Below the pieces are notes generated by a model that saw nothing but the letters and a program-made list of their open reading frames with translations, did not search any database and had not been told where the DNA came from. A DNA stretch of 64,000 bases from Chlorobium sp. (GTDB taxonomy: Bacteria > Bacteroidota > Chlorobiia > Chlorobiales > Chlorobiaceae): NCBI GenBank assembly GCA_005843825.1, contig SZXX01000033.1, forward strand, positions 1-64,000, in the 5' to 3' direction. A program made the translations under genes and the position numbers. This document shows positions 11,767 to 18,863 of this stretch, one piece after another. The stretch's first letter is position 1, and each line of letters starts with the position of its first letter.

Positions 11767-12498
11767 TCAGTAGGTAACTTTCCAGAGAAAAAGACCGTTT
11801 GCAACGGCCGGCTTCACTGAATTTAATATCACCCTTGAGTCGAGCATGCTCTGGAACTCTTCAGCACTGAGAGCTCCCATTCCTGCGCATACCATTGTAT
11901 CAACCAGATAGCGCACCATACTCCTTAAAAAACGGTTTGCTGAAATCTGAAATACCAGATAGCGATCATACCGGTACCATTCACTGGCAGTAACAGTGCA
12001 GAGGCGACCCGGATTATCCCTATCCTCCTTGGAAAAGGCTGTAAAATCTTGAGTTCCAAGTAATGAAGCGGCAATCTCCTGCATGACCTCAATATCAGGT
12101 TTTCCATACGAACACCCGGCAAAGCGACCATAAATAGCTGAAGGTTCTTCAAGAAGAAAATACCGGTACTGCCTCTGGCGGGCACTGTGCCGTGCATGAA
12201 ATTCATAAGGCATTTCCTGAGGGTCACTCACCCTGATTGTGTCAGGCAGAACTGAGTTCAGCGAATGGACAATTCTTGGAAGATCAAGTGTTGAAGCGCT
12301 TAAAAAATTAGCGATCTGCGCCTTGGCATGAACACCCTTATCGGTCCGCCCGGCGGCGGCAAGCGAAATTTTTTCCTGCAGAATCATCCCGAGTGCCGCC
12401 TCTATCTCACCCTGAACGGTTGTTATCCTGCCAGACTGCCTCTGCCATCCGGCATAAGAAGTACCATCATATTCAACTGTAATCCTGATATTCTTCAT
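11767..12498 (-). CDS. truA: tRNA pseudouridine(38-40) synthase
   Basis: Makes pseudouridine at positions 38-40 of the tRNA anticodon stem-loop. The 243 residues are typical of bacterial TruA. Visible are the N-terminal VEYDGTSYAGWQRQ, the catalytic Asp in AAGRTDKGVHAKAQIANF, HARHSARQRQYRYFL and the C-terminal ANRFLRSMVRYLVDTM. The start at 12498 gives MKNIRITVEYDG, as in homologues. It precedes the lytic transglycosylase gene on the same strand with 99 bases between; the toxin-antitoxin cluster begins about 110 bases upstream. Confidence 0.96.
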   Translation of the reverse strand: MKNIRITVEYDGTSYAGWQRQSGRITTVQGEIEAALGMILQEKISLAAAGRTDKGVHAKAQIANFLSASTLDLPRIVHSLNSVLPDTIRVSDPQEMPYEFHARHSARQRQYRYFLLEEPSAIYGRFAGCSYGKPDIEVMQEIAASLLGTQDFTAFSKEDRDNPGRLCTVTASEWYRYDRYLVFQISANRFLRSMVRYLVDTMVCAGMGALSAEEFQSMLDSRVILNSVKPAVANGLFLWKVTY

Positions 12499-12610
12499 AA
12501 CTACAAATACCTTCTATAAAACGTATGAACAAATAGAGGATCCCCCATGTAGGTTGGGGTGATTCCTGAACCCCAACAAACCCAAAGTTGTCCTCAGAGG
12601 ATAGCTCTTT

Positions 12611-13492
12611 TCAGCCCTCAGGTAAAGTTTGCCTTCCATCTTTTATCGCACCAATCAATTTTCTGAGCTTTTCGTTGAAAAAACGGGTACTCCATAGCTT
12701 AAGACTGTGTTGCTCTGCAGGAGGCAGAAATGGGGCAACATCTTCGGCCGCATCTGACCAGAATATGCTCTGAATCTTGTTCTGCATAGCTGTATTGAGC
12801 CAATCAGCGTCGATGTTCAGGTGATCTCCGGCCCATGGACCATATTGATACAGTGCATTTTGCAGAAGCAGAAAATTCGGGATAAAGCCTTTGGCAACAT
12901 ACCAGCTGAAATCGAACCAGTCTAGACCCTTTATATAAGGTCGGCACATCAGGGCATGAACCTTGAGAGCAAAATTACTCGACAGATCTTGAGCGCACAG
13001 TTCAAAATCAAGAGGAAAATCAAGGTAGCGATAATCAAATCCGGAACCCTCTGGAGGCAAAGTATCGATTTCCAGATTGACTTTTAATTTGCGTGCGTTA
13101 CTGGTCCCGTAAAATGAGAGATTAAGCTGGCTGCCAATAGAATCATCCTTCAGCATCGCCTGACGAACAGCACGATCCATATGGCCGCGATCAACAAGTT
13201 CACAATGGACACCAAATTCTGCCAACACTTCCCTGAGGGTTTTAAAATAAGGGCTCCAGATAAATTCAGGATCCGGGGTCAGGAGAATGAAATCAAGATC
13301 TTCTGAAAAACGAGACAATCCATGAAGAATGCGCAAACTGGTTCCTCCCTGAAAAGCGGCTACCTCAAAAAAACCAGCCCTCCATAACCCGTAGAGAGTT
13401 ACTTCCTGCAAAATCTCCTTGAGCGCATGCTCTTCGGACGAAGCATCAGCCGCCTTGTATTGTTGAAGGCGCTTCCGCAATAACTCAATCAT
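12611..13492 (-). CDS. AbiEii-type nucleotidyltransferase toxin
   Basis: A 293-residue nucleotidyltransferase of the AbiEii/type IV toxin family. The fold's signature is plain: FQGGTSLRILHGLSRFSEDL at the strand with the catalytic acids (SEDLDF), followed by the long helical C-terminal part typical of the family. Known AbiE toxins arrest growth and can abort phage infection, and some modify tRNA ends; whether this one does is inference. The gene starts 3 bases after the antitoxin gene ends, so the pair is one operon. It is the distal gene, as in other AbiE modules. Nothing suggests inactivation. Confidence 0.88.
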   Translation of the reverse strand: MIELLRKRLQQYKAADASSEEHALKEILQEVTLYGLWRAGFFEVAAFQGGTSLRILHGLSRFSEDLDFILLTPDPEFIWSPYFKTLREVLAEFGVHCELVDRGHMDRAVRQAMLKDDSIGSQLNLSFYGTSNARKLKVNLEIDTLPPEGSGFDYRYLDFPLDFELCAQDLSSNFALKVHALMCRPYIKGLDWFDFSWYVAKGFIPNFLLLQNALYQYGPWAGDHLNIDADWLNTAMQNKIQSIFWSDAAEDVAPFLPPAEQHSLKLWSTRFFNEKLRKLIGAIKDGRQTLPEG

Positions 13493-13495
13493 ACA

Positions 13496-14140
13496 TTACG
13501 CCCCTCCCTTAAGTGACATGATAAATGTTACAAGACGTTTATGCTGATAAACGGGGAGCATACGCTGCAACTCCTCATCCTTAATGCTTGAGAGCAGCTC
13601 TTTATCGATACGCATGCTTTCGCCAAGTACCGAGATACCGGAATAATCCCGCTTGCGCAAACAGACAAGATCCAGAAGAGCCCGTAATGGCTGTGCTACC
13701 AGCGCAGTCTGACCAACCAAAGTTACACGATCAACACCTTCCAGAAAATAGCCACTCCTTAGTGCTAAAGGATAAAAACGGAAAACACCAAAGATCGGAA
13801 CATCAATTTCCTGCTTCCGTGACCCAGGCGTGACCGACATCGTTACCGGCGTTGCTTCCGGAATCCATCCATGATAACTAAGAGCTGTTTCAAAAGAGAT
13901 ATAAGAGCCCGCTTGAAGCGACTGGGCTAAAACAAAGGGATGAACTTTTCGATTCTGCAAGGCTGATGCCACAAGATAACGGCCCCGCCGAAGGTGCAGC
14001 AACTCACCCTGGTGCAATGCCCGATTAACTAAATTATAGCGCTTTTGCGGCGAACCGTCGAGCAGCCGTGCTAACTGGCCATCGGTAACAACGCGCTCAC
14101 CCAAATCGGCCTGCTGGATTTTTTTAACAAGCATATTCAT
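13496..14140 (-). CDS. AbiEi-type antitoxin and autorepressor
   Basis: A 214-residue partner of the nucleotidyltransferase toxin. The N-terminal 80 residues form a winged-helix region (RLLDGSPQKRYNLVNRALHQ and then GELLHLRRGRYLVAS). The next block, YISFETALSYHGWIPEATPV, is characteristic of AbiEi C-terminal domains. Known AbiEi proteins bind inverted repeats in their own promoter, and a perfect 10-bp inverted repeat lies at 14149-14173, ending 8 bases before the ATG. I take the first ATG; a second lies two codons on (MNM). The toxin gene follows after 3 bases. Confidence 0.87.
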   Translation of the reverse strand: MNMLVKKIQQADLGERVVTDGQLARLLDGSPQKRYNLVNRALHQGELLHLRRGRYLVASALQNRKVHPFVLAQSLQAGSYISFETALSYHGWIPEATPVTMSVTPGSRKQEIDVPIFGVFRFYPLALRSGYFLEGVDRVTLVGQTALVAQPLRALLDLVCLRKRDYSGISVLGESMRIDKELLSSIKDEELQRMLPVYQHKRLVTFIMSLKGGA

Positions 14141-14148
14141 TTTTGCAA

Positions 14149-14173
14149 GATACTTTCATAATTTGAAAGTATC
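14149..14173 (-). promoter_or_regulatory. Operator/promoter candidate of the AbiE-type module
   Basis: A perfect inverted repeat, GATACTTTCA at 14149-14158 and TGAAAGTATC at 14164-14173, is separated by 5 bases. Read on the minus strand, TTGATA is followed after 17 bases by TATCTT, so the repeat arms nearly coincide with possible -35 and -10 boxes. If that promoter is real, transcription would begin at or very near the antitoxin ATG, giving a leaderless message repressed by AbiEi. The palindrome is seen; the promoter reading is inference. Confidence 0.7.
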
Positions 14174-14223
14174 AAACATTTAATAAAACAAGGGGTGCAA
14201 AAAGAAGGGCGAGGGAAATGATT

Positions 14224-14631
14224 CTATAAACAACCGTTTATCCTTAAGAAATCAGTAGGGTTAAGAATGGGAATATCCTTCCACAATGCCAGTTCAAGCA
14301 AATGTTTATCCCCCGATACAATAGCCTTGGCCTCGGCAGCATCCGCAGCCTCAAGCATCCGATTATCATCAGGATCAAGAGTTATAATGTCGATTGAATT
14401 TTGGGGAATCACAAACGTAAACGTATCCCTGAAGAGCCCTATTATCCGGTATACCTGCTCAGGCAAAAGTCCGAATTTTGGACGATGCAGAACCTCCTCA
14501 ACCTCTTGGATAATTTCCGGAGAGATACAATTAATTACTTTACCCGATGAACAAAGCTGCAATACTTCCCTCGGATTTCCGCCAAAAAGAAACCCGGAAA
14601 TGAGAACATTGGTATCACATACAATCCTCAT
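14224..14631 (-). CDS. PIN-domain toxin (VapC-like RNase)
   Basis: A 135-residue PIN-domain protein of the family often labelled putative toxin component near PilT. The N-terminal CDTNVLISGFLFGGNPREVL holds the first acidic residue (Asp6). LDPDDNRMLEAADAAEAKAI carries the middle acidic cluster, and SGDKHLLEL with ILNPTDFL ends the active site. Such proteins are metal-dependent RNases. The gene overlaps the end of the upstream RHH gene by 4 bases (ATGA), so the two are translationally coupled. It is the distal gene of the second module in the cluster. Confidence 0.87.
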   Translation of the reverse strand: MRIVCDTNVLISGFLFGGNPREVLQLCSSGKVINCISPEIIQEVEEVLHRPKFGLLPEQVYRIIGLFRDTFTFVIPQNSIDIITLDPDDNRMLEAADAAEAKAIVSGDKHLLELALWKDIPILNPTDFLRINGCL

Positions 14632-14879
14632 TCCGATTTGACTCTCGCAGCGCGAACAGCCTCTATCTCCCCGGCCACATCATCCTCAGTCAGCTGATTC
14701 TCCAACAACACTTTATCGCCAAGCAGAAAAAAATCATTCCACTGATTCCTGCGTTCAATATAAAGCCTCGCAGCCTCCCTGATCAGTTCAGATCGACTTC
14801 TGAATTCTTTTCTGGCTGTTTTATCGATTTCATTCAGTAATGAATCCTGAAAAGCAATATTAACAGTGACGGTTGGCAT
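14628..14879 (-). CDS. Ribbon-helix-helix antitoxin (CopG/ParD-like)
   Basis: An 83-residue protein whose N-terminus gives the DNA-binding strand TVTVNIAFQDSLLNEIDKTA, followed by the turn FRSRSELIREAARLYIERRN, a standard RHH_1 domain. The acidic C-terminal half (LTEDDVAGEIEAVRAAR) should bind the PIN toxin encoded next, whose ATG overlaps this stop codon. Two nested inverted repeats directly upstream (14893-14941) are the probable operator for autorepression. Confidence 0.87.
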   Translation of the reverse strand: MPTVTVNIAFQDSLLNEIDKTARKEFRSRSELIREAARLYIERRNQWNDFFLLGDKVLLENQLTEDDVAGEIEAVRAARVKSE

Positions 14880-14892
14880 ATCAATTTCATTT

Positions 14893-14941
14893 AAAGATTA
14901 CAAGGCAATATACAAACCTTGTACATTACATCGTAATCTTT
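14893..14941 (-). promoter_or_regulatory. Nested inverted repeats upstream of the RHH antitoxin gene
   Basis: The outer pair is AAAGATTAC (14893-14901) with GTAATCTTT (14933-14941). The inner pair, sharing bases with it, is TACAAGG (14899-14905) with CCTTGTA (14917-14923). All arms are perfect. Position and symmetry suit a dimer-of-dimers RHH operator covering the promoter. The binding protein is inferred from adjacency. Confidence 0.7.
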
Positions 14942-15046
14942 AACCCGTATAAGGCTCCACCTCACCCCAAACCCATTGGAGGAAAAGAGAAAGTTGGTAA
15001 TGTGAAAAGGATGTTGAGGGAAGTGTAGAGCCGATATGCTCTAGAG

Positions 15047-15379
15047 TTATTCGGCTTTCAGCAATCTATCAGCAAGCATGGTAATAAAATCACGACGGGT
15101 TGATACAAACATGTACACATAAACGCGCTCTGGAACAACCTCATAGATAACTCTGGTTTGACCAACTAACCTTTCGCGAATTCCTTGCAGGCCAAGCTGA
15201 ATAGCTTCATCAGGCACTAAACCAGCAGAAGGAAATTCCCCGATATTTTTCAGCATCTCTTTATACTTCAGATTTGACTCCTGCCAGACCTTGACACCAA
15301 ATTTCCTTATCACATATTTTTTAATTTCGCGATAATCGTCCTTTGCGCTCTCTAAAACAAAAACTGAATGAGCCATCAC
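15047..15379 (-). CDS. RelE/ParE-superfamily toxin
   Basis: A 110-residue small basic toxin. The N-terminal VFVLESAKDDYREIKKYVIR and the later GIRERLVGQTRVIYEVVPER with VYVYMFVSTRRDF match the RelE/ParE fold (beta-hairpin with the R-x-IYEV strand). RelE members cleave mRNA on ribosomes and ParE members poison gyrase; the split cannot be decided here, though the N-terminal helix pattern and the ending VSTRRDF resemble ParE-like proteins. The start overlaps the stop of the Phd-type antitoxin gene by 4 bases. Either of two adjacent Met codons could be used. Confidence 0.85.
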   Translation of the reverse strand: MMAHSVFVLESAKDDYREIKKYVIRKFGVKVWQESNLKYKEMLKNIGEFPSAGLVPDEAIQLGLQGIRERLVGQTRVIYEVVPERVYVYMFVSTRRDFITMLADRLLKAE

Positions 15380-15642
15380 ACTTCCTTGTCCATATCAGAA
15401 AAGAAATCCTCAGCTGACTGGAATTTACCTTGGGCAATATCTTTTTTGCCCATGTTGATGAGTTTCAGAAAAGCCATAGCCTCATTCTGTTCTTCGTAGG
15501 TACGTATGTCCATGACAACCATTTTGGCTTCACCATTCTGGGTGATAATAAGAGGACTTCGATTGTCTTCAAACCCCTTTACTATTTCAGCGGCATGGGA
15601 CTTGAGGTACGATATCGGGTGAATCTTGCTTGAAAGTTTCAT
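15376..15642 (-). CDS. Phd/YefM-type antitoxin
   Basis: An 88-residue antitoxin. The first 55 residues give the Phd/YefM DNA-binding fold: KIHPISYLKSHAAEIVKGFE, then RSPLIITQNGEAKMVVMDIR with TYEE. The acidic C-terminus (AQGKFQSAEDFFSDMDKEV) should wrap the toxin encoded downstream with a 4-base overlap. A possible Shine-Dalgarno sequence (GGAG) lies just before the ATG, and a perfect palindrome lies about 40 bases upstream. It opens the third toxin-antitoxin module of this cluster. Confidence 0.88.
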   Translation of the reverse strand: MKLSSKIHPISYLKSHAAEIVKGFEDNRSPLIITQNGEAKMVVMDIRTYEEQNEAMAFLKLINMGKKDIAQGKFQSAEDFFSDMDKEV

Positions 15643-15679
15643 TGTATCTCCTGCTTATAAAGAAAAACTATTAAGACTA

Positions 15680-15694
15680 AATATAGACTATATT
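15680..15694 (-). promoter_or_regulatory. Palindromic operator candidate of the Phd/RelE-type module
   Basis: AATATAG and CTATATT flank a single central A, giving a perfect 15-base palindrome 38 bases before the antitoxin ATG. Phd-type antitoxins autorepress by binding such short palindromes. The role is inferred from position. Confidence 0.6.
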
Positions 15695-15756
15695 CAGTTC
15701 TCCCAAAAAATATTCAGACGAGGGGCTATGTCCCCAGCCACTATTATGACTTTAAC

Positions 15757-15781
15757 AAAAAAGCCGGGTATCAACCCGGCT
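15757..15781 (-). terminator. Minus-strand intrinsic terminator with no gene ahead of it
   Basis: AGCCGGGT (15762-15769) pairs with ACCCGGCT (15774-15781). Only on the minus strand is the stem followed by a T run (TTTTTTGTTA); on the plus strand CGCTTTAG follows. No minus-strand gene is recognisable just to the right, where the maltosyltransferase-like gene runs on the plus strand. It may insulate the toxin-antitoxin cluster from antisense transcription. Confidence 0.75.
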
Positions 15782-15904
15782 CGCTTTAGTGAAGAGAGAA
15801 AAAGAAGATGATTGGATGGTCAGATTTAATATCTTTTGTACGCTAGCTTTCTCTATAATCGTTATCTTCACGTTTTCTAACCTGATAACAATACCATCCA
15901 TACG

Positions 15905-17818
15905 TTGCAGACAACTCATCTGGCATCGCTCCTCCATGCGCTGAAAAGCCTGGACAAGCATTTCCCCGCAGGCTCCTACAGTGTTCCCGGAATCTGGACA
16001 GGAAAAAACAGTGCAGTCGAACAGGTCAACCCTGCTGAATACTTTACAGCAATTATTGAAAGCATTCTTCACGGCAGTGATCACCCAGTTGCGGCAGAAC
16101 CAATTGCTGACTGGAGAGAGGGTGCTGTAGTATACAACCTCTTTATTCGTCTCACCACCGCATTTGACCATAACGGCGACGGGTCAATCGCTACAGAACC
16201 TCTTTCATGCGGATTCAGGGAAACCGGCACCCTTCTGAAAGCAATTGCGCTTCTGCCGTATATAAAAAATCTCGGCGCAAATACAGTCTATATTCTCCCG
16301 CTCACTGAAATCGGCTCTCAAAGCAAAAAGGGTTCACTGGGCTCCCCTTATGCCGTTAAAAACCCGCGCAAGCTCGATCCGATGCTTGACGAGCCGGCAC
16401 TCGGCCTCTCTCCTGAGACACTTCTCAAAGCTTTTGTCGAAGCAGCACATCTGCTTGGCATCCATGTGGTGCTTGAGTTTGTCTTTAGAACAGCCTCTAT
16501 GGACAGCAGCTGGATAAAAGAGCACCCCGATTGGTTCTACTGGATCAGGGAAAATGAAAATACATGCAATTACGGGCCTCCTCACTTCGATCCCGATACA
16601 TTAAGGTGGATTAATGAGCTTGTAGAGCGCCATGAGATGCACAATCTTCCTGCCCCTACGGCCGAATACCGGGAACAATTCGTCTCCCAGCCTGTCACAG
16701 CGCATGTTAAAGATGGTGAATATCAGGGTCGTGCTGAGGATGGCACTGTTTGCCGCATAGCAAGTGCGTTTTCAGACTGGCCGCCTGATGACCGGCAACC
16801 GGCCTGGACCGATGTGACCTATCTGAAAATGCACAACAATGACGCATTCAACTACATTGCCTACAACACCATAAGGATGTACGACAGTGCTCTTGAAAAT
16901 CCGGATAACAGCAATGCCGCGCTTTGGAATGAAATTCTGGATATCATCCCGAGTTTTCAGTCGCTTTATGGCATTGACGGCGCCATGATCGACATGGGCC
17001 ATGCCCTGCCCTCCGAACTGAAAAAAAATATTGTGCGTAAAGCCCGCGAAAGCAAACCGGACTTTGCGTTCTGGGATGAGAATTTCAATCCGGCCCCTGA
17101 AATTCGTAATGAGGGCTTCAATGCTGTATTCGGTTCCCTTCCGTTCGTCATCCACGATATTGTCTTTATCCGTGGATTGTTAAACCACCTGAACAGAACC
17201 GGGGTGGCACTGCCGTTTTTTGGTACCGGTGAAAATCACAACACGCCAAGAGTCTGCTTCCGTTACCCTCAAGAGGAGGCTGGACGAAACTTCTCAATGT
17301 TTATATTCACGCTGAGCACCATTCTGCCCGCCATCCCGTTCCTGCAATCAGGCATGGAACTCTGTGAATGGTATCCGGTCAACCTCGGACTTAATTTCAA
17401 CGATGAAGACAGGGCTCTCTATCCCCCCGAAAAGCTGCCCCTCTTCAGCGCATTCGGCTATGACTGGAAAAACACTAACGGCCTCGAGCCTCTCAACAGG
17501 TATATCAGGAAGATTCTTGATATCAGGAAGCGCTATCTCGATCTGGTCCTGTGCGGAGAAACAGGATCGATGAGCATACCCTATGTATCCGAAGCTGAAC
17601 TTTTTGCAGTGATGAGAACATCCGGCGGCCGTTCACTGCTCTTTGTCGGCAACAGCAACCTCTATGAGCATAGAACAGGGGCGCTCGAATTCAGCATGAA
17701 CAATATCTCCCTGTACGACCTCATCAGCGAAACATCTTTGCCAATCAAAGAACATAAACTTGAAGTAACCCTTGCTGCAGGACAATGCATGCTCATTGAA
17801 CTTCCGCCGGAGATTTGA
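15905..17818 (+). CDS. Maltosyltransferase-like GH13 protein with altered active site
   Basis: A 637-residue alpha-amylase-family protein. From memory, it resembles Thermotoga maritima maltosyltransferase (about 639 residues) along its length, e.g. [20 protein letters not shown] with [33 protein letters not shown] and [18 protein letters not shown]. Maltosyltransferases move maltosyl units between glucans or to phosphate. Two active-site positions are odd: in region II the usual Arg two residues before nucleophile Asp363 is Met361, and in region IV the expected Asp is Asn446 (ENHN). The acid would be Glu392. Activity may be lost or changed. No ATG is available; the start is taken as TTG 15905, which has an in-frame stop 24 bases upstream and no clear Shine-Dalgarno. 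A PfkB kinase gene follows after 62 bases. Confidence 0.8.
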   Translation: MQTTHLASLLHALKSLDKHFPAGSYSVPGIWTGKNSAVEQVNPAEYFTAIIESILHGSDHPVAAEPIADWREGAVVYNLFIRLTTAFDHNGDGSIATEPLSCGFRETGTLLKAIALLPYIKNLGANTVYILPLTEIGSQSKKGSLGSPYAVKNPRKLDPMLDEPALGLSPETLLKAFVEAAHLLGIHVVLEFVFRTASMDSSWIKEHPDWFYWIRENENTCNYGPPHFDPDTLRWINELVERHEMHNLPAPTAEYREQFVSQPVTAHVKDGEYQGRAEDGTVCRIASAFSDWPPDDRQPAWTDVTYLKMHNNDAFNYIAYNTIRMYDSALENPDNSNAALWNEILDIIPSFQSLYGIDGAMIDMGHALPSELKKNIVRKARESKPDFAFWDENFNPAPEIRNEGFNAVFGSLPFVIHDIVFIRGLLNHLNRTGVALPFFGTGENHNTPRVCFRYPQEEAGRNFSMFIFTLSTILPAIPFLQSGMELCEWYPVNLGLNFNDEDRALYPPEKLPLFSAFGYDWKNTNGLEPLNRYIRKILDIRKRYLDLVLCGETGSMSIPYVSEAELFAVMRTSGGRSLLFVGNSNLYEHRTGALEFSMNNISLYDLISETSLPIKEHKLEVTLAAGQCMLIELPPEI

Positions 17819-17880
17819 CGAGATAATCGCCAAAAAACGTATCTTTCGTGATTTTCCATTAACCAAACAATTATCCAACT

Positions 17881-18792
17881 ATGTCTATTCTCATTGTCGG
17901 CTCTCTGGCCTTTGATGACATCGAAACGCCTTTCGGAAATTCTTATGACACGCTTGGCGGATCATCCACCTACATTGCGCTCTCGGCAAGCTATTTTGAC
18001 GACAAGGTAAAGTTGGTCGGCGTAGTCGGCTCTGACTTCGAGGATAAACATTTCGACCTGCTGCATTCCAGAAATATCGACACCAAAGGCATCAAAAAAG
18101 TGGAGGATGGCAAAACCTTCCGCTGGGCAGGGCGCTATCATTACGACATGAACACCCGCGACACGCTCGACACCCAGTTGAATGTTTTTGCTGATTTCGA
18201 CCCTCATGTACCACAGGAATACCGTGATTCAGAATTTGTCTGCCTCGGCAATATCGATCCCGAACTGCAGCTCAAAGTTCTTGACCAGATCAGCAAGCCG
18301 AAACTGGTCATCTGCGACACCATGAATTTCTGGATCGAAGGAAAACCTGCCGAACTTAAAAAAACGCTTGAACGGGTTGATATCTTCATCATCAACGACA
18401 GTGAAGCAAGAATTTTAAGCGGTGACCCGAACCTTGTCAAATCGGCACGGATCATTCGCAACATGGGACCGAAAACCCTGATCATCAAAAAAGGCGAACA
18501 CGGAGCACTCCTGTTTACCGACAGCGGCATCTTTGCCGCACCTGCATTCCCTCTCGAATCCATTTTTGACCCGACCGGTGCCGGCGATACCTTTGCAGGC
18601 GGCTTTATCGGTCACCTTGCCCGCTGTGGAACAATAAACGACCTTGAAATGCGCAGAGCTGTTCTTTACGGCAGCGCCATGGCAAGCTTCTGTGTGGAAA
18701 AGTTCGGCACTGAAAAAATTGCTGCGCTGAATATGCTCGAAATCGAAGACCGGTTCCAGAGCTTCCGTGAACTTTCACGAATCGACGGATAA
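17881..18792 (+). CDS. PfkB/ribokinase-family sugar kinase
   Basis: A 303-residue cytoplasmic kinase. The N-terminal GSLAFDDIETPFGNSYDTLG, with GGSSTYIALSASYF, is the substrate lid and GG motif. DPTGAGDTFAGGFIG at 230-244 is PfkB signature 2, with the catalytic base Asp236, and IINDSEARIL is the usual N-x-x-E site. The substrate could be a sugar or a nucleoside. The gene lies between a maltosyltransferase-like gene and a sodium/solute symporter gene on the same strand (gaps of 62 and 71 bases), so a sugar or nucleoside salvage role is possible. That link is inference. Confidence 0.88.
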   Translation: MSILIVGSLAFDDIETPFGNSYDTLGGSSTYIALSASYFDDKVKLVGVVGSDFEDKHFDLLHSRNIDTKGIKKVEDGKTFRWAGRYHYDMNTRDTLDTQLNVFADFDPHVPQEYRDSEFVCLGNIDPELQLKVLDQISKPKLVICDTMNFWIEGKPAELKKTLERVDIFIINDSEARILSGDPNLVKSARIIRNMGPKTLIIKKGEHGALLFTDSGIFAAPAFPLESIFDPTGAGDTFAGGFIGHLARCGTINDLEMRRAVLYGSAMASFCVEKFGTEKIAALNMLEIEDRFQSFRELSRIDG

Positions 18793-18863
18793 AGTAACGC
18801 GAGTCCCCTGAGAGCCACAAAACATTAAGAAGCACAGGAAAGAAACATTTAAGGGAAAAAAGC

